A stretch of DNA of 64,000 nucleotides from Cytidiella melzeri (GCA_022592445.1 JABYQR010000160.1:35646-99645); one strand, 5' to 3'. Counted from the first letter of the stretch, positions 33,305 to 46,369 are shown. A program made the numbers and translations. The notes: generated from the sequence alone by a model not told the origin.

Positions 33305-35005
33305 TCACTTGTCGAACACGAGCAACTTTTTTGTAAACAGCTGTTCCAGCTGCTTGCAAATCCCTTGTTCGTCAGTATGCTCCCATTTCCTGAACAACAG
33401 GATTTCTCCGTCGACTGTCTCCAACCTCCGTATACGAACACTCTGCAAATTCGGCAGCCGCAAAAACTGCTGCTCGAGCTCTTTCCAGTCGGGAACTGTT
33501 GTCAAGTGATTCGTCACTTTGAGGTTCGGGCCTGTGAGCTCGACTCCGATGGTAATCGTGTTAACGGAAGGAGGGAGGTGAGACAGGATGACATTGAGTA
33601 CGCCCCATTCGTTCGCAGTGTAGAAGCGCGGTGGCCGAGGTGGTGCATGAAGCTGCTGTCCTTCAGCACCGGTATGACCGGCTTCTGTAGGCTGGGGCGT
33701 GATGTTAGGTGCATCAGGTTGCTGTGTCACAGGTCCAGTACCAACGTTTTCGCTACCCTCGTGGTCGCCGGTTGCTGCCCCGTTACCTCCATCCTCGTCA
33801 CCGTCCTCGGTTTGAATATTGTGTGTGTGATCCCCGTCGTCGTCCTCGTCATCATTCTCATCTTCGGGATCTTGCTCGTCGTCGTCCTCCGCGCATGGCC
33901 GGTCACGACCATCCAGCAACAGGTTGATCGTAACCTTCGAAAGAGATGTGCAACTCTCCAGGTGCAACGCTGCAAATGCATCGGAGCCGTCGACTATAAG
34001 CATATAAAATTCTATCAGCGAACGACGTCTCAAAGGATTGGTCAGGCATTACTTACAAGGTCCGTGGCGTGGCAAATCAATCTCAAAAGTTTCCAGTGAC
34101 GTGTACATCCTATCTCGTATCATATCCCCTACCAGGATCAGATCTTGGTTATTCTCGACGAACGATGCCCCCCATATATCCCGAATGGTGAGTGAGACTA
34201 GCGAGGCCACAAAAGGCTGGCGGTGAAGATACTCCAGAAAGTTTGGGCATACGTCGGCGAGTGACAGCGTCAACGTCTTGACTTGGACACTCAGCAACGG
34301 AGCCGGATTTAACAACGCAGGCGAAGAGTCCTCATCATTCGGACCAAGATCTCCCAATTCGCCGTCCACATCGAAATGGCCGATCCACAGGCGGGTGAGA
34401 TAGAGGTTTTCGATGTAGGAAAAGTGACGGAGGATCTCGAGCTTTGAGTATGGTGGGCCCTTGTCTGCGATGAAACCATTGATGTAAATATTTTCAATGT
34501 AACGTTGTGGGCGTTTGTATAGGTGCATACTGTCTGACTTGGTGCGCCGCCATCCGCAGTTGAGCAAAGCCAAGCCCTTCAGCCTTGGGACATGTTCCAT
34601 GACGGCGTCGACGAAGGTAGCATCGAGGCATCCGTGTGGAGTATTCTTGTTCTTGAACCCCTCGACATATAGCGTTCGTATGAGTGGGCCAACGTCGGGT
34701 GTCTCGCGGAGGAAATCGAGAAATTCTTGATAAGGGATTTTCTCGGCGGTTGGCCAACGGCAGTGAGCGACCAGAACGTCTTCGAAAAGATGCTGACGAG
34801 CGGTGTATTTCCATACACGAGAAACGAGTGTGCAGGTAGCGAGGTTGACTTTGTCCCCGCATAGGCTGTCGATAATCATGTCGCACAGCTCTGGCGGAAG
34901 CCTTGGGTTTAGAAACCCTGGTGAATTTCGGCGTGAAAGAACGTTGCTTCCATCGTGACTGCTATTGATATTATGCTTCAAGAAGTTAATTGAGTAAGAA
35001 GCCAT
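33305..35005 (-). CDS. F-box/LRR-like protein with acidic insert
   Basis: Two exons (35005-34057 and 33993-33305, intron 63 nt with GTAAGT/TATAG) give 545 residues. The F-box-like motif is LNPRLPPELCDMIIDSLC at about residue 35-50, followed by CTLVSRVWKYTARQHLF and leucine-rich, LRR-like segments (VEGFKNKN, LALLNCGW, NLYLTRLWIG, LSVQVKTLTLSLADV). Exon 2 contains a strongly acidic low-complexity stretch (EDDDEQDPEDENDDEDDDGD) and then a Pro/Gly/Thr-rich region before a final LRR-like part (FLRLPNLQSVRIRRLE). Likely an SCF substrate adaptor (inference from the F-box). The join is supported because DLPRHGP|FDGSDAF keeps frame. The basidiomycete family is large and fast-evolving. Substrate unknown. 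Confidence 0.75.
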
Positions 35006-35711
35006 GCCTTGTATCGTTCGGCGAACATACCATTGGTGGGATCTGAATGGGTGCACCTGCTCGTAGAGGGGGCACCTGAAGAGGGTACACACACCATTAT
35101 TATGACAATCCATGGGACACACCACGCCGAAAGGTTACATACCAAGCTTATATGCGTGCGGTTCTGCTTCCTCGAGCCGGCCTTTGTTGTGTCTGTCGAC
35201 GATGGGCACAGTCGACAATGTGGTACGGGAGCAAGTGGCCTCTGCCAAGCTCGGAGCTCGAGGTACTGCAGCTTTTGCCCAAAAGGCGGCTTTCGGACCG
35301 AACCAAGCGCCCATACCGCGTGCGTGACAATTGGTTGTGGCCTTCCAGCGTCAGACAGTGATCTTGAGGCACGAAAGTTGAAATTGTCTACTCTGCCTCG
35401 GGGAGACTACTTCCAGCGTATGCTCAGGCTTTCTGGCCAATGTCACGGTCCAATATTTCGAAGAAAAATGAGCTCAAGGTATGCACGACAAATACTCACT
35501 ACTCTTACTGTGTCTAAGGAGTATGTCCTTTAGAAGCTCATGGCGCAACATCAAGGACATCCTGGGTCTTCACCTTCACCCGACAACAACTTCGGTACGA
35601 CGTCGTGCACAATGGCTGTCGTGAGGAGTGTACTAAGCTGGTAACGGTGGACAGATGAACCACGTACTGCCTTGACATAACACACCCTAAGGAGACTCGA
35701 GTCGAAAGCTC
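35006..35711. other. Intergenic between F-box gene and F-box pseudogene
   Basis: About 700 bp. A plus frame at 35190-35327 (DNVVREQVASAKLGARGTAA...) has a protein-like composition but no recognised family. Confidence 0.4.
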
Positions 35712-35713
35712 TA

Positions 35714-36740
35714 ATGAGCAAGGAATCCTCAGGCTCCCTGACGAACTGCTGTGCGAGATTTCGCTCCAATTCACGCTGCTGTTACCGCCATCGCCCCTCC
35801 CCAACGCCGCTCAAGTACTACTACCACTCGTATTCAACTTCTCACAGATGGCTCGTCACGACACACATATGTCGTCGATGGAGACAGGTGCTGTTGGCTT
35901 ATCCCCGACTCTCGGTCAACGTCGAAATCACCAAGATTGCCGATCGTGTTTCTGCCATGCTTGAGAGGTCCGGACAGCTGCCTTTCACACTCCTCGAACG
36001 CGCACTCTCACGCCACTACTTAACACTGACGCGTCCTAGCAATCAGCTCGTAGTCCGAGAATTGCACCGTATCCAGCATCTAGAGATTATCGCCGACCTA
36101 TACGTACGCGATACCCTCTCAGAGCTCAATGCCTCAGACATTCCGCTAGTGAAGACCCTCATGATCTTTTATACCGATCAGTACGGCATGGAACCTTGTT
36201 ATCTTTTTGCAAGCTTCTCATCGTGGATATTCGCCTTCGTTATGCCCGCTCACGTTTGATGGGTTCAGTAGCAGCGTGCCCAGTCTTTTCTCCCTTCAGC
36301 CTCTCCTCCGACCAACCTTAGGCCACCTCATAATCAACGAAATGTTGATGGAATTGTTGGCGGATGTGCTCCTCGACATGTGAAGCACGCTCCCAATGCT
36401 CAAGGAGCTCGCGCTAGCCAACGTCTTGTCCAAGGCGGCTCGCCGAATTTCAGTGCGTCAAGCCGTTTCGCTTTCTTGCCTCCGCAAGATATCTATTTTG
36501 TGATATGGAGGCTGTATCACGATGGATTATCCTCGCTCTCGTGAGGGGGAATTTGACAAGGGTGTTGGTGCTGCCGATCTTCTACGCCATCTCGACATAT
36601 CTGTCCCCGCGAGCATTTCCTTCTCCTCCGGGTTTCATGCGCTCAACGCGGATGATTTGCTCTTCATCTACCCGGTGCTGCGCGACAAGCTCGTTTGCCA
36701 ATCCCACAGATGCAGCTAGCTCTACTCACCCGCCTTACAT
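35714..36740 (+). pseudogene. F-box protein pseudogene
   Basis: Plus strand. The F-box-like segment LRLPDELLCEISLQFTLLLP at about 35728-35790 is in one frame up to FNFSQ (about 35850). The next family block, HICRRWRQVLLAYPRLSVNV and RVSAMLERSGQLPFTLLE, is in a different frame with no plausible intron between. Further on, LRPTLGHLIINEMLMELLAD runs into an in-frame TGA at about 36380, after which STLPMLKELALANVLSKAAR continues in frame. A later block (GVGAADLLRHLDISVPASIS) is in yet another frame. A frameshift plus an in-frame stop mark it as a decayed gene. Confidence 0.65.
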
Positions 36741-37951
36741 AGATTGCTTCCTTGATTTGGAAAGCATTTCATGCCAAGAAGGGGATTTTTCGTGCAACTG
36801 TGCACCATCGCCCTGGGTGCTGCGGCCTCAAAGATCGGCGAGCCCCCTGAAGGGGGCAAGACTTTTCAACTTGCCGTGCACGCACCCAAATTTTGGGCCT
36901 TGATGTTTTACGCACTTTCTTTACGATCGGCTTCCCCTTGTCGAGCGAGCATAAGTTGCGCTTGTCAACCGAGTTCAATGCAATGATGTTCCAGGAGCTT
37001 TGATTTTGGATCTCCAAGGCTACGCCTAACTTACGCAAATTTGTGTTGCATGTAGGACGGCGTACTATGGACAATGCTGCAGGACCCTCTTGTCGCATTG
37101 TCTCAAGCGAGTGTGCGAGTGTCCTTGGTGAGAATCATGGCGTCGAAGATCGCGAAGGTAACAGACGTTGTCCGACGAACAATCGCAATTGTGGTATCTG
37201 CGTCCTCGGTATGTTGTTGTTCACTCCAACTCGTTGAACTCGTCTATCACCTTCCACACCTTCCTCTACTCTAGGTCTCCAGCTGCTCTTCTTTCCTACC
37301 AGTTTCATCTAACTTCAAGCCTTTCTCTCGCTCCTTTTTTCTAGGCCTTCACTGGCACTACAGAATCACAGGACGACTCACTGTAGAAGGTATTGCTCGG
37401 TGATCTAGTTCCTCACCAGCAGGTTGAAATTGGTACGACCGTCTGGACTGCTTCGTGAACTGGCATTCGTTTAGTCTATGTATCATTCGCAACAACCCGA
37501 AATCACTCTCAGTCTCACGGTTCACGGTAAGCTAGCGGAGTTATCGTCACCTTGCTTGTCCCGCTGACAATTCAACTTGCATGCAGAAACTACCCGCTGG
37601 TTGTTTAAAAAAGGCTACTTCCCGTACGACTGCATCGATTTGACCAACGCAGCCTACACTATTGGCTGTCTCGGTCAAACTGATGATGCTATAAGAAAGT
37701 GGAGCAGTCACAAAGGCCCGTGATATATCATGTCATAAAGTCTTGTCTATTTGCTACCTATATCATTCATTTGCAACGCACGCATGATGTACATATGCCT
37801 ACTCCGATCGCGAGTACGAAAAGCTCAGTACGGAGATTCCTTCCTCGCGGTGTCAATTCTCTCAAGACCTTTGGCCACCGGTAAGACGCTGTTCGAGAAA
37901 GCCACCGCTGACGCAGTAAAACGTACCGTCATTCCCCGGCAAAAGTACGGT
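36741..37951. other. Gap with unassigned short frames
   Basis: About 1.2 kb. Plus frames at 37074-37190 (MLQDPLVALSQASVRVSLVR...) and about 37590-37700 (ETTRWLFKKGYFPYDCIDLT) look protein-like and could be exons of a small gene, but I could not join them or name a family. Confidence 0.4.
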
Positions 37952-40555
37952 TTACAACGAATACTTGAAACCACTCCACGCATCTCCCTTTTCTCTCATC
38001 GCCTGTTCGACACTCTCGTACCGGCCGTTCGCCTCTCGTGCATGCTCGTCATAAACCCCTTCGATAACCTCGTTCCGATAGCCGTGTTCTCTCTTCTTGT
38101 TTTCTCTCTGCAGCAGGAAGAGAAAGAGAGCAGAGCTTAGCCAGCCGATGGCGATGTAGGCGAGGACTATGCCGTGACCGAGCCGATACCATGGTTTGTC
38201 GACGGCGCGGTACTGTACCCCATGTGAGTGATTTGCAACGTGAATCGAGAGGGGAATAGTTTCCCTCGTGAGTTGTAGGAGAGCCAACTTGGAAGGAAGA
38301 CGGTGTACTTACGACGTTTGATGTCACAGCTCCGTTGAGGTTTCCCCAGCCGATGGCCATACCCAGGGTTGCACTGCGTTTGTACGATCCTTCTACGTTG
38401 CTAGACACCCATGCGCTGTGATCACGCTTAAGCATGTTTCGGCTCGTTGGTTTATAAGGTGCAACACAGCTTACACGGAATTGGCTGTGAAAAGAGACGG
38501 ATAAGCAGAGTCAGTATGCTACGTCGAGTTGACGGCAGGGTCACTTACGAATAGTGGGATAGATGGCACTGGTACGTCGGAGTTGCAGCCAAAGGTGAAA
38601 GTTGTTAGTAGAGTTGGGGAGACTTGATAACACATTTGAACGTCAGGAACATACGCTGCAGCCAAGTATGTGGCAAAGTACGACAGCGACGGGGTGCTTG
38701 AAGCTATGAGGATGATGTATCCTACCAAGCCTGTTTCGAGTCCGGATGTGTTGAGGGATGCAACACATACAATGTAGGTTGAGACTCACCAGTGCCGAAT
38801 AGCATCCTTCGATCCCCGAGAGCCTGTTTGAGTGACTGATATTCCTAGATAGTAATGGGGGCTTACAGGTTGAGGATACCTCGATGTCCGATGCGATCAC
38901 CTAAAAACCCGATACCGACAGTAACAAGGCAAGCCCATGCGTATACCGGTACGGACAACAGGTTTGCAGCGGTTGCTTCAAAACCTGAAAGTTTCGAGAA
39001 CATATTCAGCCACATGGAAATAGACAGCCGATCGAGTTGTACAGTTAGACATACCAAGCTGTGACTAATGAGTACGATTACTTTCTAGTAAGATGACTAA
39101 CTACGACTCACCTGGTTTATGATGGTCGGTGTGAACAGCGAGAACGCAAACAAAGGGCCGTCGCTGTTACGACAGTGTTATCCGTCACCAAACACCCCGG
39201 TACTACTTCTAGTGAAGCATACGTACAAGCCCATGTAGATCCCCACTAATGAGAGGTTAACAATGATTGTACGTGAAGACTCCACCAAAAGTAGCACTCA
39301 CTGGCAATCCAAGTCTTCCAATCCTTCAAGCTTTGCCAAACGTACTTGATGTTGAACGACTCTCCGGCCGCACTGAGTTTCATGTCCGCTTGTAGACGAC
39401 GAATGACCCAGACACCTGCGGATCGGTGTTGTCAGCATGATGAGCCATCAATGCAGCTGAGGTAAGATATCCCGCACGTTCGGTATCGCTTAGGAACTTG
39501 GCTGTCTCGGGAAAATCTTCGAGGATGAAGAACGAAGCCACTGCGCAAAGGACGGTGAAGATCCCTTCGAGGATGAATATCCATGCCCAACCGGGTTTTC
39601 CGCCGATACCGTCCATGTTGTGTATTGCTGCGGCCAGCAAGCCGCCTGCAAGGTAAGCAGTGTTCAGGACAGATTTGTTGGGTTGTACTAGGGCGAGGGT
39701 TTGGACGCACTGAATGCACCTGCGACGGTGGCGGAAGAGAAAAAGACGGCTACTCGCGTCCCGAGTTCGCATCGTCTGTACCAACTGCTGGGTGGTCAGC
39801 GAGTCTCTAGCTGTGTAGCCTCCGATGAGGCTTACCATGACAGGTAGAATACAACGCCAGGATATAAGCCAGCTTCCGCCAACCCAAGCAGGACTCGAAG
39901 CCCTGTGTGTTCGATACGGTGATACCATTAGTGTATGCCTCATGTCAAGTACTTGTACACGAACCGACTAGCCCTGCGTAGTTTCGAACGAGTCCATGAA
40001 AGGTCTGGATCGGGTTGTCAGTAGGTGTTGGGTAACGATGTGGGAGTGGAAGTTGACCATAGCGAGACCCCACACGAGCATGATGAATGAGAGCCATCGC
40101 GAAGGGCGCAGCTTTCTGAGGGCCACGTTACTCGGAGGCTGGGGACAGGAAGAGCTCTCTGTAAGACGGTCGTCGATGTAGCCAATGTCAAAGCTCACCT
40201 CGAAGAGAGCGTATGGAAAGAAGAACACAGTGAGGGCAATGAGGTATTGCTTGTCAGTGATGTGCAAGTCACTCTGTATGTTGTAAAGCTGTTGCGTACG
40301 AATCAGCACTAATCCGCAAAGGACGACTGGAGTTGATGTACATGCCCTTGCGTTTCCGATGTTTCCTCGGTCCAGGAAGTTTAGCAGGTACAGGACGGCT
40401 AGCCAGGGTACGACATGCCAGTCTATCCTGCGGATGAGCTTGCGTTCGTCAACAGATGAGACATCCACTTCAGGTCGATATAGCTGAGGATCATCCACGA
40501 CCTTTTCTTCGACCGTAGGCTCGGAGTCCTTGGGAGTATACCCTTTGGAAGACAT
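37952..40555 (-). CDS. MFS transporter, allantoate permease (Dal5) family
   Basis: Predicted 12-span plasma-membrane importer of organic anions or a vitamin-like solute. Minus strand start MSSKGYTPKDSEPTVEEKV (40555). Family signatures: RRIDWHVVPWLAVLYLLNFL DRGNIGNAR at about 40350-40450; LYNIQSDLHITDKQYLIAL; FPYALFE|PPSN; LRKLRPSRWLSFIMLVWGLA; LLGLAEAGLYPGVVFYLSCW; the mid-loop with DTERA; and the second half from WKTWIAMGIYMG to GYIILIASSTP and AWVSSNVEGSYKRSATLGMA. It ends with the cytoplasmic tail YESVEQAMREKGDAWSGFKY. About ten introns. The intron 40345-40289 needs a GC donor (AGG|GCATGT) to give NAR|LYNIQ. Substrate cannot be read from sequence. Confidence 0.88.
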
Positions 40556-40601
40556 CTGGCAGTACAAGCTTCACGAAAGAGAACCTGCCGGTAAGCCCAG
40601 C

Positions 40602-40608
40602 TTTTATA
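40602..40608 (-). promoter_or_regulatory. TATA box of the MFS transporter gene
   Basis: On the minus strand, GGTATAAAAG lies about 50 bp before the ATG at 40555. Confidence 0.55.
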
Positions 40609-41383
40609 CCGTTACATTGACTATCCCACAGTGCGGAGATAACCCATAGTAGCAATTCTATCAGGCTGCCTTGGAATAGTAGTCTTATGACTCTTATCGC
40701 GTTTCTTTCGAAACGATGAGTGTGGTAGATTCCCGCGCTGCGCCTCCAGCATGAGTCTTTTTGTACAACGGTGTCTCCTTTGTACAAGTCCCGTCGTGTC
40801 AATACGACCGGTTACCCTGAACAACGGAGTGAGTAACACGCGTACGGAGGTTATAAGTACAAAACCTTGAGCACAGCTCAGCTCTCACCACGATGACCCT
40901 CTCTCTGGCTCTGACTTTTACTGACAACTGAGGGGACTGACACGCCTACCTGCGCCTTGCGTGTGTCGCCATGCGTGTTGTATCGTGTTGTATCAGCCCC
41001 GCGCTGCATGCATGCACTGTCAATTCAGCAGCGAGCGCCAGCATTCTGCGCTCGCTCTCTCAGCTACAAAGTACTTACAGTATGAACCTTTAGCTGAAGG
41101 CGGTCCAACATAGTCACTTTTGCGTAAGGAAGATACCGCCTGCTTTGCGCCGAGTATGTACATGTTCCACTATCTCTTGAATGAATGTTGACGACTCGGG
41201 TATCATGGCAAGGGATCATCCCGCACCATATTGTCGGCGTCCGAGGCGGTACCCCTTGCTCTTGTTTCTCCTACAGCCACCACTGTAGGCAAGGGACTGT
41301 ACGTGCGATACACAGCACGCTATCCAGCTTTACTAACGAGACCAATATAGATAGGCTCGTCAACTCTACCTCTACACGAAGCC
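40609..41383. other. Divergent intergenic, MFS and DUF3433 genes
   Basis: About 775 bp between divergent genes. A plus-strand GTTATAAGTACAAAA at about 40852 is followed 36 bp later by a 12-codon frame only. No further gene was recognised. Confidence 0.45.
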
Positions 41384-44189
41384 ATGGCCTCCGATTCACA
41401 GAGAACAGAAGAAAACGTCGGCACTGCACGGTTTGAGGTGTGTCGCTCGTCTTTGTGAGGCGTTGTCCTACAAGTCAACGTATCTATCGTTATAGCCTCT
41501 GCGATATACTTCGGCAGACAGTAACGCGCAAGATGCCTCAGACAGCGCGGAACGACCAAAAGTAACGGTTCTCCCATCCTACATGAGTGAAAAGGACGCG
41601 CCTTGGACGACTCGATCGCCGACTTTCGATGGTGAGTCAATTCTGTGACATTGTCTTAAGATGCTCATCGTCAATCCATTCCATGTAGTCCCCCTCATGG
41701 CTGCTAAATCCAAGAAGCCTGCGACAGTCATACAGTGGATACCTATCCCACTACGACCCGCTTTCTGGATCCCGTTGGTGATTTTAATGGCTGCCGGAGG
41801 AATCGCATTCGAAGTAGCGTTGTCTTTTAGTAACAAAAACCATGGTACGTACCCTTGTTCCTCAATGTCCCTCAGCACCAATTTTGGGGCTAGGCTGGAG
41901 CACCAAAGGGAGTTTCACATCTCAGGGCGGATTCCTGCACTACGTATACGTACGTTGTTACTGATCTCCACTGGGGTCTAAAATAGCAGTCTGATGCGTG
42001 CCATAGACATTTCCGCCTGTGGCTATTTCTATGATCCTTGCCGGACTGTGGGCATGGACGGATATAGAGATTCGCAGGATGCAGGTATGACCATATATTG
42101 CATGTCTAGCGAGTATCAACGAATGTCTCCACTCTTCAGCCGTATGTCGACCTCGCCAAAGGAAATGCCCCGCCCCAGCGCAGTTTGTTGCTTGACTACA
42201 CGCGTAATCAGTGCGTGTCCTCCATTTGCATCTCCATCTGACGATGTATGTTCTTGTCACCGACGATTCTCAACTCAGTACCCTCTATGTCTGGAGCGTT
42301 GCAGCACGCAATCATCATTATCTGGTCACTCTCGCTTCTGTTTTGGTCATCATCACGTTCTGCTTTCAGCCCCTCTCCGCTGCTCTGTTCAACGTGCAAG
42401 ATGTCTTCTGGCTGGAACCTCGTGCGTAACTCGCTATCTCAGCATACTTTCTAGCTGTTTCTCACGATAGTACCGCATTCGATTCATCAGGTTCTACTTC
42501 GACAAGTCTTGCTTCCATCGGCTTGAATCAGGACGCAAACTTCCAAGATTTGTCATGTGCGTACCTTCACCCACGCTGTCGTTCTGTAGCCTGGCTAATG
42601 CCGTTCGGCACACAGCGTTCTTGACGGCTGCGGGCTACGCCTCTGCAAATGTCCGATATGGCGTCGGTGATCCCGCCTTCGTATATCAAGAGTACACGAT
42701 CGCACCATTCCTGGTCAGTCTCGGTCTCACGCGTCTTTTTGCATTCGATATCTGATCATATGGCGCATCAGATGCCATCTGGGATCTCCAATGGTACAGT
42801 CACTGCGAACACGACAGCTGTCCAGAGCCAGCCCAACTGCGTCGGACCTGATGGCGGCTCAGTTCGTTGTTTCCCTTGTGAGCCTAGCCGTAATACTGAC
42901 GCGTAGATATTACTTGCGTAGGTGAGCTTAAACCAGCTCGGAAACGGCTCGTGGAACAACACGGCCAGTTTCAACGGATGTTCATTCTCCTGGAGTGTGA
43001 ACAAAACGGCTGTCAACCTATTCGGTGAGTGCCATGACAGCATCTGCCACCTCTTTCCTGAATTTTCAGGGATGTTATCAAGGCGTCAACCCAGTACCTG
43101 ATACGTCAGAATGCGCTTCGCTCACTGCCATTCCCGAGGAATATCGTCCCGTCATTTTCTGGTTCTTCACCTACCAGCCTTCTGCGATGGCGTCGATCTC
43201 GATGTGCTCTCCTTCCCTCACATTCTTGGACGTCACCGCCTCGATTGACATCGCATCTAGCAATGTTACCTCCTTGGATATCCTTGGTCCTATTGGGTCG
43301 CATGTTACGACGTTGCAGGAGTTCTCGGGGAACGTCACCGGAGATCCTTTGGACGGACGAGCTTACAACGGCATGTTTTTCGCAATAGACAATCTAGATG
43401 CATTTGCGGTGCAGAGGCAGAACGCGATTCAGTTGTCGCTGCCGGCTGCTGTCTTCCAAGCGGCGCAGAACTCTCCGGGTGGGTTAACTGCCGCATTCGA
43501 GAACAATCAGTTTGCAAACCTTTCTGCCAGTGTCTATGTATGTTCTTTACATGGTGGGTTGCTACGTGAAACACAAAAACTGACGGTGGTTGAGGCAGGC
43601 GACCTACTTAGCTCTCGTCGCCAAGACGGTGTACTTCCTCGACTTTCAGCAACCTATCGCTATTGACACGCAGACAATACACAAGCGTCTTTTCCTAAGG
43701 TACGTCTACAGTTGACACCCATTCATGGGAGCAGGCACTCATCGTTGTCGCACTTGCAGCAACGTCGCAGTGCACCTCCTCTGCAGTGCCATGTTCGTCC
43801 TCGCCATCTTCGGCACTATCCTACATATATGGCACAGACACGACTCGAGCATCCTCCGTCTCACCCACGCACCGGGCACCATCGCCTCCGCTGTCTCACT
43901 CGGCGGAAAGACTGGGCTCGGTGAGGTCCTTGCAGGAAGGCTACGTCAAGAGGACATGCTTGAGGTGCTGCAGCACAAGAGGTTCAGGATTGATACGCGC
44001 ACGATGAAGATTATCATGGATGGCGAGGAAGGGTACGAGGATGCGACGAGTCCTGAGGCCTATAGAACAACGTTCGGTCTCGGTCCGGTTGGAGAATGGA
44101 GTGCGGAGGTGGGTAAGAGGTTCTCGAGGAGGCTTTCTAGGCGGGCTCCTGTTGTGGAGGGACATGAGCCTGGTGTGGGCATTGCCTAG
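41384..44189 (+). CDS. DUF3433 multi-pass membrane protein
   Basis: Function unknown; DUF3433 is a fungal membrane-protein family. Start MASDSQRTEENVGTARFE. The N-terminal membrane part is RPAFWIPLVILMAAGGIAFE at about 41755, followed by a short loop and LLLISTGVIFPPVAIMILAG LWAWTDIEIRRMQPYVDLAKG (about 41960-42150). HHYLVTLASVLVIITFCFQP LSAALFNVQDVFWLEP lies near 42310-42420. A long extracellular-type region with N-glycosylation sites follows (NGTVTANTT, NLSASVY), then KTVYFLDFQQPIAIDTQTIH, a last membrane span (LLCSAMFVLAIFGTILHIWH at about 43770) and a cytoplasmic tail with LRQEDMLEVLQHKRFRID. About eight introns. The layout of two similar halves agrees with the family. Exon borders around 42430-42650 were not fully resolved. 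Confidence 0.78.
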
Positions 44190-46312
44190 TGTGGAGGTTT
44201 AGTTTTCGTCTGTTGGTTTGCCTCGGGTTGACTAGTACGTGCGCATATCTATGTTAGCCTCGATGATTACGATGTTCTTGTTAATCTTATGGTATTGCTT
44301 AGGTTATTCTTGTCATGGTGGATATGATCAATGCACTCGATACACAGGGCAAAGATGTGAGTGGTCATGAAGCCGGGAAGGCTGCGTGATCGTGAGAGGT
44401 TGTTGTACTTCAACTAGCAGACTTCTGACAGCGGCTCTGTAAGATGGCATACGGTTTTTGTCTGAGCAGTGCTCGACTGCATGGCACTGGGCGGTCGGTT
44501 GGAACTCCACTTATACTGCATTGCGAGGAAGAAATCATAGCCACAATGACCTACGTCTTTCTGAATACTCATTACATAGGAACTTGTCCGGCTGTCCGTA
44601 TCACACTCCGTAAAGAGGTCCCGCGGCGGTTGTCTGATGAGTCGAAATGTGCCTTCGCGCACATTCGTGCGTTATCTTTACTCCCAAGTCATTTACATAC
44701 AACGCACCCATGGCACTCTCAGGAGCAATCTCAATCTCAGGATCCTTCACCGCGTATGGGCAGCCGTCTTCATAATGGCAGCGAAGGCTTTCCGACCTTG
44801 TAATGAGCTTGAAGAAGCACTGGTACCTTGGGAGTCATGGGGTTCGCGGAACACTCGCTGTTTCTGAGACAGCGATTGTGTACGGTGTTGGAGCTTTGGC
44901 CACCAAATGCTCCGTCAAGAAGATACCTTGTTCGACTTAAACGCCATCGACATTGCTCGGGGTCTACAGCGTGCTGCCAGCGAGGGGGAGCATTGTGAAG
45001 CCATTACCGAGACGAGACGAATACCCCTATGGTCATCCTTCTTAAGGCGAGGCCCTGACAGACATGACCAGGACGACACGGTTGTTCCAGGATGGAATGA
45101 GAGGATAGTTCGGCGAGCTAATGCTGTCAAGACTTGTTCCTCCACGATACAATCACGCCGCTTCCTTACCGGGAAGCAAACATAAGAGATTACATAGCCG
45201 ACTTGAACAGCCCAATATGCCCTTTGTTTATAGGGATCCATCCACTGTTATCCAGCTTTCTACCTAGCGTCATTACTAGAGTCAACATTCCAACGACTTG
45301 CTCGCAAGTCTCAGCGGCTGCTAGTACACTTGACAGAGGAAAGAACAGATGAAAGAAGGCGACGAGTCTTTCGAATTCACGGTCAGTCTACCTGTAAACT
45401 CGGCCGAGCTTGACATCGTTCTCTTCATTCTGGCGAACTTATGGGGAGGTTTGGCCCAGTCTACAAAATTTGCAAAGCAGGCTGAACCCCTCTTCACCTG
45501 AGACAAAGCTGTGTAGAATTTTCTGTGATATGACTTGTTTAAGACAGAGCAATCGAGGTCGGGATGAGAATGCGGCTACCGTACGCCTCCGTTACAGCGA
45601 TCGACGGGAAATGGAGAGACACCCGAACGTATATTGCCTATTTAGGCCAGCCGATCTCCTTTTTGGGACTGATCGGGGGCAGGTCGACTTTGTGATGTCT
45701 GTTCTCGACCACGACCCTCTCTTCGTCGCAATTTGCATCCGCTAACTAGGCTGTGCGCGATCATCCGTCTGCGATTACTCTCGGAACCCCTTTCAAGGCT
45801 GTGTCGTTAATGAAGACTGCCCGCACAGTAGCAAAGATGAGAGGTCGGGGAGCTGCGCAGTGAACGAGTCTATTCTCCTTTGCGCTACGCAAGATCAGCA
45901 GGCTACTTGCTGGCCGGCTCTTAACAAGGGTCGGGCTTTTCCCACCGTCAAACGTCCTGAGCCGTGATTTCGCTGCGGAGAGACGTCGCCGACACCGCAG
46001 ATGTGGTAGCTTTCCCGAAGACCAAGTTCTCGTGGTGCTGTCACTCACTACACGAGTTGATCTCAGGCTGTCTCAGCGAGCCAGTCAACTTCAAGCGTGG
46101 GTGGCCTGAAGCCTGGACGGATGCGGAGACGGCATGATCGGCGTCGGTGTTACCGATCACTTCGATCATTCCGACAATACCTCCAATGGTAGGACAGCGG
46201 ACCCTCCTCCTGGACCATCGACTGCAAGTCGTACCTCCGGGCAGGCTTGCCCTCTCGATTCTGGCGGCTCACGGACCTCATCGAATGAGGCCGAGCCGCT
46301 GCCCTGGAGGTG
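44190..46312. other. Large intergenic gap without a recognised gene
   Basis: About 2.1 kb. Frames at 44444-44803, 44907-45185 and 45354-45502 (MKEGDESFEFTVSLPVNSAE...) have no recognised family, and overlapping antisense frames are equally long. I see no RNA gene. Confidence 0.4.
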
Positions 46313-46320
46313 TATATAAG
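46313..46320 (+). promoter_or_regulatory. TATA box of the Kre9/KNH-like repeat gene
   Basis: TATATAAG lies about 50 bp before the ATG at 46370. Confidence 0.6.
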
Positions 46321-46369
46321 GAGGCCATCTTCGGGCTGAAATTTCCATCAACCACTCAACTCTTCTACC

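Noticed and set aside
33206..34099. Plus-strand reading frame of 297 codons with hydrophobic runs
   Set aside because: Antisense to the acidic F-box exon; the Val/Leu runs are the complement of Asp/Glu codons.
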